The position numbers and the translations under genes were made by a program. Shown piece after piece: positions 1-5,165 of a DNA stretch of 5,165 bases (its first letter is position 1; each line of letters starts with the position of its first letter). Below the pieces are notes generated by a model. The model saw nothing but the letters and a program-made list of their open reading frames with translations. It did not search any database and was not told where the DNA came from. Origin of the DNA: an uncultured Bacteroidaceae bacterium (GTDB lineage Bacteria > Bacteroidota > Bacteroidia > Bacteroidales > Bacteroidaceae); NCBI GenBank assembly GCA_904501775.1, contig CAJGCJ010000126.1, positions 1 through 5,165 of the forward strand, in the 5' to 3' direction.

Positions 1-565
1 CGGTATAAAGGCGTTGCACCGGCAGTCCCATTACATTGAAATATGAGCCTTCAATATTCTCCATTCCAATATATCCTATCCACTCCTGCGCACCATAAGC
101 CCCGGCCTTATCCATAGGTTTATATCTCTCAACGTAATAATCGACCTCTTCATCGGTAAGCTGCGAGAATGTCACATTCGACTGCGCCACAAAACTGTGC
201 TGCTCGCTCTTTGTGGTTATAGTAACACCGGTAAACACCGAATGGGTCTTCCCTGCCATGTCATGTATCATTTCACGAGCCTCTTCAGCATCAGCCGGCT
301 TGCCCAATGCCTTCCCGTCGAGCCACACTATAGTATCGGCTGTTATTATAAGTTCGTCATCGGACATCATATGACGATAAGCATCGGCCTTCTTGAGAGA
401 TATGTACATGGGTATATCGCCACCCTGCATATCCTGAGGGAAAGACTCGTCCACATCGGGCAAGGTCTTCACTTCGAAATCAACATCAAGACCGGCCAGC
501 AACTCGCGCCGGCGCGGAGATGCCGATGCCAATATTACGCGGTATCCTTTTAAGTTATCAAGCAT
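1..565 (-). CDS. maf: Maf-family nucleoside triphosphate pyrophosphatase (YhdE type), 3' end cut by window edge
   Basis: Maf proteins are cytoplasmic house-cleaning enzymes that hydrolyse non-canonical or excess nucleotides to the monophosphate and pyrophosphate; the YhdE branch prefers dTTP and UTP. The frame is open from an ATG at 565 to base 1, giving 188 residues. The family is usually about 190-200 long, so only a few C-terminal residues should be missing. Visible family hallmarks are the N-terminal SASPRRRELL (residues 14-23), the Lys in SLKKA (K59), the ADT triad with catalytic D77, the GKP Lys (K89) and GAYGAQ with Q160. The spacing of these residues matches that recalled for E. coli YhdE. 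The start is supported by AGGTGA five bases upstream. It is the last visible gene of the minus-strand operon, 17 bases after the KdsC-like gene. Substrate preference is inferred from the motifs only. Confidence 0.93.
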   Translation of the reverse strand, partial: MLDNLKGYRVILASASPRRRELLAGLDVDFEVKTLPDVDESFPQDMQGGDIPMYISLKKADAYRHMMSDDELIITADTIVWLDGKALGKPADAEEAREMIHDMAGKTHSVFTGVTITTKSEQHSFVAQSNVTFSQLTDEEVDYYVERYKPMDKAGAYGAQEWIGYIGMENIEGSYFNVMGLPVQRLYT

Positions 566-570
566 AGTTG

Positions 571-576
571 TCACCT
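571..576 (-). promoter_or_regulatory. Ribosome binding site of maf
   Basis: On the minus strand, AGGTGA lies five bases before the ATG at 565, in the 17-base gap after the KdsC-like stop codon. It is a good Shine-Dalgarno match in a lineage that often lacks one, and it fixes the maf start. Confidence 0.55.
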
Positions 577-582
577 ATTTAT

Positions 583-1116
583 TTACCATCCGAAAGCGTT
601 CGATTCGTCCATCCATTTTCCCTGTGCACGCATTATCTGTTCAATGACATCGCGACCGCATCCTTCGCCACCACGCTGCGGAGATATATATACCGAAAGC
701 GCCTTTATCTCATGGGCAGCATCGGCAGGACAGCATGGAAGGCCACACATCTGCATAACCTCATAGTCGGGGATATCGTCACCCATATACATCACCTCAT
801 CGGGCTGCAATTCGTACATTGTGAGGAGTTCCTCGAAACAGTCGCGCTTTATTGATGCACCTATGTATATATCTTTTATTCCAAGACCCTGATAACGCAC
901 ACGCACAGCCTCGGTACGCGCTCCTGTAATAATTGCAACATGGTAGCCGGCCTTCACTGCCAACTGCAATGCATAACCGTCTTTTATGTTTACCGTACGC
1001 ATAGGCTCACCGCTTGGATACATCGATATGGTTTCGCGGCTCAACACTCCGTCTACATCAAAGACAAGTGCCTTAATCTTTTTCAAATCGTAATTTATCA
1101 TTGTCGACAATTTCAT
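583..1116 (-). CDS. kdsC: KdsC-type HAD phosphatase (3-deoxy-D-manno-octulosonate 8-phosphate phosphatase family)
   Basis: KdsC-type phosphatases remove phosphate from Kdo-8-phosphate in the cytoplasm, a step toward the Kdo of the LPS inner core. The 177-residue length fits the small capless, tetramer-forming subclass of the HAD superfamily. HAD motifs occur in order: DVDG with nucleophile D20 and acid/base D22, the Thr of IITGA (T64), motif III Lys K90, and GDDIPD with metal ligands D113 and D117. The Gly-rich C-terminal segment GGEGCGRDVIE (about residues 149-159) resembles the conserved KdsC tail that reaches into a neighbouring active site. The start at 1116 overlaps the preceding stop codon as ATGA, which favours it over the in-frame ATG at 1101. 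Related HAD phosphatases act on KDN-9-phosphate or are fused to CMP-sialate synthetases, so the exact sugar is inferred. Confidence 0.88.
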   Translation of the reverse strand: MKLSTMINYDLKKIKALVFDVDGVLSRETISMYPSGEPMRTVNIKDGYALQLAVKAGYHVAIITGARTEAVRVRYQGLGIKDIYIGASIKRDCFEELLTMYELQPDEVMYMGDDIPDYEVMQMCGLPCCPADAAHEIKALSVYISPQRGGEGCGRDVIEQIMRAQGKWMDESNAFGW

Positions 1117-1898
1117 TTATGGTTCATTATATATTCACTGAGCATATTGTAAACTGTACACAACTCGTCATCGAGCATAGAGGCGTGAAGAGCCATTACC
1201 TCTTTGTCGCCACGACGCGCCGGCCCCGTCTGGGCCTCTGATGGAGTCAAACGGTGTACTTTGCTGGCCGTTTCGTCTATCAGCGGCAACAATGCCTCGA
1301 ACGGCAGTCCATGTTTTTGCATCAGCTGTGCCGACATTGCATACATGGCATTCGAGAAGTTGCATGCAAAGACCGCAGACAGATGTAAATACTTTCGCTG
1401 TTCGCTTGTGGCATCGAACACCTTGCCCCCGAGCCGATGTGCCATGTCGCGTATGAATGTGGCCGTTTCGTCATCACATCCCTCAACAAAGGTTGTAACT
1501 GTTGAAAAATCGACACACTTTACCTTGCTGAAAGTCTGCATAGGATACAGCACGCCATATTTACGGCAACCGGCAGTGCGCAGCACATCTACAGAGACAC
1601 TGCCGGCCGTGTGCAGGACCAACGAATTGGGGAATAGCCTTGCCACATCGCGTGCCACCACCTCAAGAGCCGAATCCACGACCGATATGATAACAGTTGC
1701 AGCCTGCGGCAGCTGTGACATATCATTCGAATAGGGACAATTGAGGTGTTTTCCAAGTTCACTTGCCGACTCAACGGTACGGCTCCAGACTGCTGCAGGA
1801 ACGTAGCCAGCCTTTACAAGAGCCACTCCCAAAGAGGTCGCAAGATTGCCTGCCCCTATAAGAAGAACACTGTTACTGCTTACCGTATTTTCCAACAT
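1113..1898 (-). CDS. Rossmann-like and DUF2520 domain protein, putative NAD(P)-dependent oxidoreductase
   Basis: This 261-residue protein has an N-terminal nucleotide-binding fold, with GAGNLATSLG at residues 15-24 following a hydrophobic beta strand. The middle carries family-typical segments: SVVDSAL (72-78), HTAGSVSVDVL (96-106) and YGVLYPMQTFSK (114-125). The C-terminal helical DUF2520 domain resembles the 6-phosphogluconate dehydrogenase C-terminus and carries the signature QTGPARRGD (223-231). The fold implies reduction or oxidation of a small substrate with NAD(P)H, but no substrate is established that I can name with confidence. I chose the ATG at 1898 because GGGAGAAG lies just upstream and the Rossmann strand then begins near the N-terminus; an in-frame ATG at 1931 would add 11 residues and lengthen the overlap. 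It overlaps the nitroreductase gene by 26 bases and the KdsC-like gene by four. Confidence 0.9.
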   Translation of the reverse strand: MLENTVSSNSVLLIGAGNLATSLGVALVKAGYVPAAVWSRTVESASELGKHLNCPYSNDMSQLPQAATVIISVVDSALEVVARDVARLFPNSLVLHTAGSVSVDVLRTAGCRKYGVLYPMQTFSKVKCVDFSTVTTFVEGCDDETATFIRDMAHRLGGKVFDATSEQRKYLHLSAVFACNFSNAMYAMSAQLMQKHGLPFEALLPLIDETASKVHRLTPSEAQTGPARRGDKEVMALHASMLDDELCTVYNMLSEYIMNHK

Positions 1899-2409
1899 GA
1901 ATCTTCTCCCACTCAAGTTTTTCCTCGTCAAACGGCCTTCCCTCTTTCTCTTTGTGCCCTACAGCAAGAATAGAGAGTACAGCATAGTGTCCGGGGATGT
2001 TCAACAGCGATTTCACATTAGTATCGGCCAAATTGCCTTCGGCATCGTTACGCAAACGGATCTGCACCCAGCAGCTACCCAATCCCATCTCTTCGGCAGC
2101 AAGCTGCATCAGAATTGTTGCTATCGAGCAATCCTCAATCCACACATCTGTTTTTGTTGTATCGGCAATTACCACAACAGCCATTGCTGCGCCTTCAATC
2201 AACTGCGCACCGGCTGCCTTTGACACCGACAGAGCCTTCAGTATCTCTTTATCCTCGACAAGTACAAACTCCCAAGGATTAACCCTGTGTCCCGAAGGAG
2301 ACATCAATGCCGCCCTCATTATATTGGCAACAGCCTCTTCACTCACCGGCTCATCGGTAAAGCGACGACAACTGCGTCTTTTTTTCAGCAACTCGAGAAA
2401 ATTTTCCAT
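1873..2409 (-). CDS. Nitroreductase family FMN-binding oxidoreductase
   Basis: The family uses FMN and NAD(P)H to reduce nitroaromatics, quinones or unknown physiological substrates, usually as a cytoplasmic homodimer. The 178-residue length fits the compact single-domain subfamily. FMN-contacting hallmarks are RRSCRRF (residues 11-17), the SPSGHRVNPWEFVLV stretch (37-51), the helix IEDCSIATILMQLAAEEMGLGSCWVQ split across 91-116, and the C-terminal LAVGHKEKEGRP (148-159) that typically packs near the flavin phosphate. It is the first gene of the minus-strand operon, read from a Bacteroides-like promoter only about 20 bases upstream, with an A/T-rich leader and no Shine-Dalgarno site. Its end overlaps the DUF2520 gene by 26 bases. 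The physiological substrate cannot be read from the sequence. Confidence 0.93.
   Translation of the reverse strand: MENFLELLKKRRSCRRFTDEPVSEEAVANIMRAALMSPSGHRVNPWEFVLVEDKEILKALSVSKAAGAQLIEGAAMAVVVIADTTKTDVWIEDCSIATILMQLAAEEMGLGSCWVQIRLRNDAEGNLADTNVKSLLNIPGHYAVLSILAVGHKEKEGRPFDEEKLEWEKIHVGKYGKQ
1903..1910 (-). promoter_or_regulatory. Ribosome binding site of the DUF2520 gene, deciding its start
   Basis: On the minus strand, GGGAGAAG ends four bases before the ATG at 1898 and lies inside the 3' end of the nitroreductase gene. It favours this ATG over the one at 1931. Confidence 0.5.
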
Positions 2410-2429
2410 TTATAATAATATTTAATGTG

Positions 2430-2460
2430 CGAAGATAGATAAAATAGCTTCATAAACAAA
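2430..2460 (-). promoter_or_regulatory. Putative Bacteroides-type promoter of the nitroreductase-DUF2520-kdsC-maf operon
   Basis: On the minus strand, TTTG (2460-2457) is followed after exactly 19 bases by TATCTTCG (2437-2430). The second element matches the -7 consensus TAnnTTTG at all but one of the six fixed positions. The expected start of transcription is near 2423, leaving a leader of roughly 14 bases before the nitroreductase ATG. Confidence 0.6.
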
Positions 2461-2467
2461 AAGCTAT
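2444..2467. repeat. Inverted repeat straddling the -33 element, possible operator
   Basis: ATAGCTT (2444-2450) and AAGCTAT (2461-2467) are perfect inverted copies separated by 10 bases. One arm lies in the promoter spacer and the other just upstream of the -33 TTTG. This geometry would suit a dimeric transcription factor, but the region is A/T-rich and a chance repeat is possible. No regulator gene is in the window. Confidence 0.35.
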
Positions 2468-2555
2468 CAGCAAAAAGAGAAGATAATGAATATTAATTCC
2501 ATAAAAATGAAAACAAAAAGCACCATATAACTGTTTATCTGTAAAAGATAGTGCC

Positions 2556-3848
2556 ATGTCAGAAAAAGAGATTAAAAAAGCCCTATTCTACCACAGCAAG
2601 GATAGGCCCGGAAAAACAGAAATTATACCCACCAAGCCCCTTTGTACCCCCGAAGAGATGGCACTCGCCTACACACCGGGAGCAATATTCCCGGCCGCAG
2701 GCATAAGCAAGGAACGGTGGAACGCCTATAAATATACAAACAAGGGCAACCTTGTTGCTGTCATTTCGAATGGTAGCGCCATTCCCGGCAAAGGCAACTT
2801 AGGAGCATTGGCATCGAAACCAATTCTGGAAGGAAAAAGTGCGCTTTTTAAACTCCGCGCCGACATTGATGCATTCGATATAGAGTTGGGAGAAGAGAAC
2901 ACCGAACGCATGATTCAGGAGATACAAGCCATGGCACCCACCTTCGGCGCCATCAGCTTAGAAGATATAAGCCAGCCCCGAAGCCACGAGATAGAGAACA
3001 GGCTGCAAAAGCTATTGGGCATCCCTGTTGTTGAGGACAAGAGCCTTAGCATAGCCGTGTGCATTGGTGCTGCCACTCTTAATGCAAGCGAACTTGTACT
3101 AAAAGAGCCAAAGACGCTGAAGATTGTAATTAACGGAAGTGAAGATTTGTCGACAACAACCATCCGTCTGTTGAATAAATTGGGAATAGAAGACAAGAAC
3201 ATCCTGCTGCTGAACAATGAGAAGAAAAGCCATATAGAAGATATAACAGGTAGCGACGTATATATAGAATTCACCCAAGAGAACATAATAAGCAAAGAGG
3301 AGTTAATCAGCATGGCGCCACGCCCGATACTGTTCATGCTCAACGACAACGCCATCGACAGCGATTACTATAGCATGCTGCTCGTACGCCCCGACTCCAT
3401 CATAGCCACCATGCACCACGAACAGCCCAACCAGATATGCGAAGCACTCGTTTTCCCCTATCTGTTCAGGGGAGCACTCGACACCTATTCGACAATGATA
3501 ACCGACTCCATGCTTTTGGCCGCAATAAGGAGTATTGCCGGTATAGCACACCACCCGGTGCCGTACTCGGTAGAAAAGGCCTATCACAGGAGGCTGGAAT
3601 TTGGCAAGGAGTATATCCTTCCCAAGCCTAATGACAACAGGCTGCTCACCGAAGTATCGTCGGCGGTGGCACTTGCAGCCATCGAGGGCGGCATAGCAAG
3701 ACGCAACATAATAAATTGGAAAGAGTACCGTAACACACTGCTCAGCCGCATGGAACATGGCAGCAGATATGGCAACCACACCAGACACCACAACAGCCGC
3801 GAAAACAAGCTGCACCGGCGCTACATACGCGGAATACCCGAGTTTTAG
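2556..3848 (+). CDS. Malic-enzyme-like protein with degenerate catalytic and NAD(P)-binding motifs (probable pseudoenzyme)
   Basis: This 430-residue protein aligns along its length with the malic-enzyme half of MaeB, which decarboxylates malate to pyruvate. The N-terminal half is well kept: PGK and PTKPL (18-29), ALAYTPG with the catalytic Tyr (Y39), GNLVAVISNGSA (64-75), LASKPILEGK with the catalytic Lys (K94), and the LEDI metal-ligand pair (E136, D137). The rest of the active site is not. The usual DDQHGT reads D161-K-S-L-S-I166, replacing a metal-binding Asp by Lys. The usual GAGAAA loop reads G194-S-E-D-L-S199. ANPNPE is LNDNAI (262-267), and the Asn pair after YPNQ is C295-E296. Structural segments such as FRGALD (304-309) remain. 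There is no phosphotransacetylase domain; a His/Arg-rich tail follows about residue 399. I infer loss of malic enzyme activity with the fold retained. No Shine-Dalgarno site or promoter is evident upstream. Confidence 0.85.
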   Translation: MSEKEIKKALFYHSKDRPGKTEIIPTKPLCTPEEMALAYTPGAIFPAAGISKERWNAYKYTNKGNLVAVISNGSAIPGKGNLGALASKPILEGKSALFKLRADIDAFDIELGEENTERMIQEIQAMAPTFGAISLEDISQPRSHEIENRLQKLLGIPVVEDKSLSIAVCIGAATLNASELVLKEPKTLKIVINGSEDLSTTTIRLLNKLGIEDKNILLLNNEKKSHIEDITGSDVYIEFTQENIISKEELISMAPRPILFMLNDNAIDSDYYSMLLVRPDSIIATMHHEQPNQICEALVFPYLFRGALDTYSTMITDSMLLAAIRSIAGIAHHPVPYSVEKAYHRRLEFGKEYILPKPNDNRLLTEVSSAVALAAIEGGIARRNIINWKEYRNTLLSRMEHGSRYGNHTRHHNSRENKLHRRYIRGIPEF

Positions 3849-3908
3849 AACCCGCGCAACTTAAGCCACACGAACAGCCTTTGACATTCGGAACAAATTA
3901 AGCAGCAA

Positions 3909-3945
3909 AAAAATGTGCCCAAAAATATTGAACAGGCACATTTTT
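3909..3945 (+). terminator. Rho-independent terminator after the malic-enzyme-like gene
   Basis: AAAAATGTGCC (3909-3919) and GGCACATTTTT (3935-3945) form a perfect 11-bp stem around a 15-base loop, ending in a U tract. The symmetric A and T ends would allow function on either strand, but no gene converges from the right. It lies 60 bases after the stop at 3848. Confidence 0.85.
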
Positions 3946-3956
3946 ATATAACTTTG
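3927..3956 (+). promoter_or_regulatory. Bacteroides-type promoter of the DUF4494-yggS unit
   Basis: TAACTTTG (3949-3956) matches the -7 consensus TAnnTTTG at every fixed position. ATTG (3927-3930) is a three-of-four match to the -33 TTTG with an 18-base spacer. Transcription would begin near 3961-3963, giving a leader of about 57-60 bases. The -33 element lies in the loop of the preceding terminator and the -7 element just past its 3' arm. Confidence 0.7.
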
Positions 3957-4019
3957 TAGCAACGACTGTAAAAGAGTCGCCTTACAACCATAAAATAACA
4001 ATTTAACATAAAGAAAGAG

Positions 4020-4457
4020 ATGACACTAAGTTGGTTCGAATGCAAGGTAACATACGAGCGTGCAGGCGAGAAAGGCCTTAACACCAAAGTGAGCGAAGTA
4101 TATCTGACACAGGGTTTCACATTCACCGAGATTGAGAAACGCCTCACAGCCGAACTGCAACCACAGGTTACAGGTACCTTCGACATAATGAAGATGGAGC
4201 GCACCAAATACAACGAGCTGGTAGACAGCAACGACGAGAGCGCCGACAAATGGTTCAAGTGCAAGATTGTGATGGTGACAATTGACGAAGTAAGTGCAAA
4301 AGAGAAGAAGACCTCGGTTGTTATACTTGTAAAGGCCGAAGATGTAGCCGGAGCAGTAAAGAATCTCACCAAGCACATGGAAGATTCAATCATGAACTAC
4401 GACCTTGCAGCCGTTAACGAAAGCAGCATTGTAGATATTTTCCGTTACGAAGGATAA
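4020..4457 (+). CDS. DUF4494 domain-containing protein
   Basis: This is a 145-residue soluble protein with no signal peptide or membrane segment. It begins near the family hallmark WFECKV (residues 5-10), followed by a YLTQGFTFTEIEKRL segment (28-42), then a KWFKCKIVMVTIDE strand region and an EKKTSVVILVKAEDVAGAVKNL stretch ahead of the C-terminal helix. I recognise the pattern as DUF4494, a family I know from Bacteroidales with no assigned biochemical role. The alternating strands and helices suggest a small alpha/beta fold. It follows a consensus promoter and a leader of about 57-60 bases, with a purine-rich AAAGAAAGAG before the ATG. The yggS-like gene starts 24 bases after its stop codon, so co-transcription is likely. 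A function linked to vitamin B6 or amino-acid homeostasis would be inference from that neighbour only. Confidence 0.88.
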   Translation: MTLSWFECKVTYERAGEKGLNTKVSEVYLTQGFTFTEIEKRLTAELQPQVTGTFDIMKMERTKYNELVDSNDESADKWFKCKIVMVTIDEVSAKEKKTSVVILVKAEDVAGAVKNLTKHMEDSIMNYDLAAVNESSIVDIFRYEG

Positions 4458-4481
4458 ACCGGGAGAAGAGTCTCATACATT

Positions 4482-5159
4482 ATGCACACCGATATTGAAT
4501 CAAACATAAAGAGAATCAGCGCCACCCTACCCAAAGAGGTGACGCTGATTGCTGTATCAAAATATCACCCGATAGAATCAATTGAAGTAGCATACCGTGC
4601 AGGACAACGCCATTTTGGCGAGAGCAAGGCACAGGACCTCAGAATAAAACAGCAGGCATTGCCCCACGATATCGCATGGCATTTCATAGGACACCTGCAA
4701 AGCAATAAGATAAAATATATCGCACCCTTTGTACACCTCATCCACAGCATCGACAGCCTGCGCCTGCTGCAAGAGGTTGACAAGCACGCATGCAGGCAAC
4801 AGAGGAGAATAGGTTGCCTTTTGCAGATACACATAGCTTGCGAGGAGACCAAGTTCGGTTTTTCGCCCGATGAGTGCATGGCCATGCTCGAGGGCGAAGA
4901 GTGGCGCAAACTCGAGAACGTAGAGATACGCGGACTGATGTGCATGGCAAGCAACACCAACGACACAGCTCAGATAGAGAGGGAGTTCAATGATGTAAAA
5001 TCCCTGTTCGACAGGATAAGGAATCGTTTCTTTGCCGACAAAGATAGCTTCAACATACTGTCGGCCGGCATGAGCGAAGATTATCAGATAGCAATCAAAG
5101 CAGGCAGCACACACATCCGTATTGGCTCGGACATCTTCGGCGAGCCACAGAAAAGCTGA
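4482..5159 (+). CDS. yggS: YggS/PLPBP-family pyridoxal 5'-phosphate homeostasis protein
   Basis: YggS-type proteins are single-domain, alanine-racemase-like TIM barrels that bind PLP without known enzyme activity. They maintain B6-vitamer and branched-chain amino and keto acid pools. The 225-residue length is typical. Family marks occur in order: LIAVSKYHP with the PLP-binding Lys (K27), AGQRHFGES (40-48), WHFIGHLQSNK (66-76), KFGF in the middle, RGLMCMA, then the phosphate-binding segments LSAGMSEDY (193-201), AGSTHIRIG (207-215) and the terminal IFGE. E. coli-type homologues read FGEN where this one has FGES, a minor change. It follows the DUF4494 gene after 24 bases containing GGGAGAAGAG, placed somewhat far from the ATG. 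The coding start contains a notable hairpin. Confidence 0.95.
   Translation: MHTDIESNIKRISATLPKEVTLIAVSKYHPIESIEVAYRAGQRHFGESKAQDLRIKQQALPHDIAWHFIGHLQSNKIKYIAPFVHLIHSIDSLRLLQEVDKHACRQQRRIGCLLQIHIACEETKFGFSPDECMAMLEGEEWRKLENVEIRGLMCMASNTNDTAQIEREFNDVKSLFDRIRNRFFADKDSFNILSAGMSEDYQIAIKAGSTHIRIGSDIFGEPQKS
4514..4550 (+). repeat. Imperfect inverted repeat (hairpin) within the 5' coding region of yggS
   Basis: AATCAGCG (4514-4521) pairs perfectly with CGCTGATT (4543-4550). After one C/A mismatch, CACC (4523-4526) pairs with GGTG (4538-4541), leaving an 11-base loop. The stem begins 32 bases downstream of the first base of the start codon. Confidence 0.5.
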
Positions 5160-5165
5160 TAACAG

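Noticed and set aside
505..516. A 12-bp palindrome, CGCGCCGGCGCG, in maf
   Set aside because: It arises from the Pro-Arg-Arg-Arg codons of the conserved Maf motif, so protein constraint explains it.
197..855. Plus-strand open frames opposite maf and the KdsC-like gene
   Set aside because: Both are fully covered by well-recognised minus-strand genes and have no coding signature of their own.
1100..1111. A 12-bp palindrome, ATTGTCGACAAT, at the start of the KdsC-like gene
   Set aside because: About one 12-bp palindrome is expected by chance in a window this size, and it lies inside codons.
1899..1931. An 11-residue N-terminal extension of the DUF2520 protein from the ATG at 1931
   Set aside because: The ATG at 1898 has a good Shine-Dalgarno match and gives a Rossmann start close to the N-terminus, as is usual for the family.
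2521..2555. A possible plus-strand promoter just upstream of the malic-enzyme-like gene
   Set aside because: The nearest matches to TAnnTTTG have two mismatches, no TTTG lies at a suitable distance upstream, and the boxes would be too close to the ATG.
3303..3815. A 170-codon open frame on the minus strand, opposite the malic-enzyme-like gene
   Set aside because: It lies wholly antisense to a gene with clear family homology, and its product shows no recognisable domain. It is a shadow frame of the real gene.
4578..5114. A 178-codon open frame on the minus strand, opposite yggS
   Set aside because: YggS motifs on the plus strand are unambiguous from end to end. The antisense product is Cys- and Leu-rich with no family features.

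Overview
The window looks like a chromosomal segment from a member of the Bacteroidota, most likely the order Bacteroidales. Two putative promoters fit the Bacteroides-type pattern (TTTG, a spacer of about 19 bases, then TAnnTTTG). One gene encodes a DUF4494 protein, a family I know from Bacteroidales. Most genes lack a strong Shine-Dalgarno site and have A/T-rich leaders. The genus cannot be resolved from this sequence. No mobile element, CRISPR array, tRNA or rRNA is visible. Seven protein genes fill the window, and no gene-free gap exceeds about 170 bases.

Left half, minus strand (1-2409): a tightly packed four-gene operon, read right to left. It encodes an FMN nitroreductase, a Rossmann/DUF2520 putative oxidoreductase, a KdsC-type HAD phosphatase and a Maf nucleotide pyrophosphatase, the last cut by the window edge. 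The junctions are a 26-nt overlap, a 4-nt ATGA overlap and a 17-nt gap, so translational coupling is likely. The products suggest housekeeping roles: LPS Kdo synthesis (KdsC type), nucleotide-pool cleaning (Maf) and redox functions. A Bacteroides-type promoter at 2430-2460 heads the operon, and an inverted repeat straddles its -33 element.

Middle, plus strand (2556-3848): a divergently transcribed 430-residue protein that aligns along its length with the malic-enzyme half of MaeB-type enzymes. Several conserved sites appear destroyed: the DDQHGT motif, the GxGxxA dinucleotide loop and the downstream Asn motifs. The reading frame is nevertheless open. It looks like a malic-enzyme-derived pseudoenzyme or a repurposed binding protein, and it is the most unusual item here. 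It ends in a His/Arg-rich tail and is followed by a strong hairpin terminator (3909-3945).

Right, plus strand (4020-5159): a DUF4494 gene and a YggS/PLPBP-family gene, probably co-transcribed from a consensus promoter at 3927-3956 that overlaps the preceding terminator. YggS-type proteins bind pyridoxal phosphate and keep vitamin B6 and amino-acid pools balanced. The role of DUF4494 is unknown. An imperfect 13-position stem lies inside the start of the yggS-like gene.
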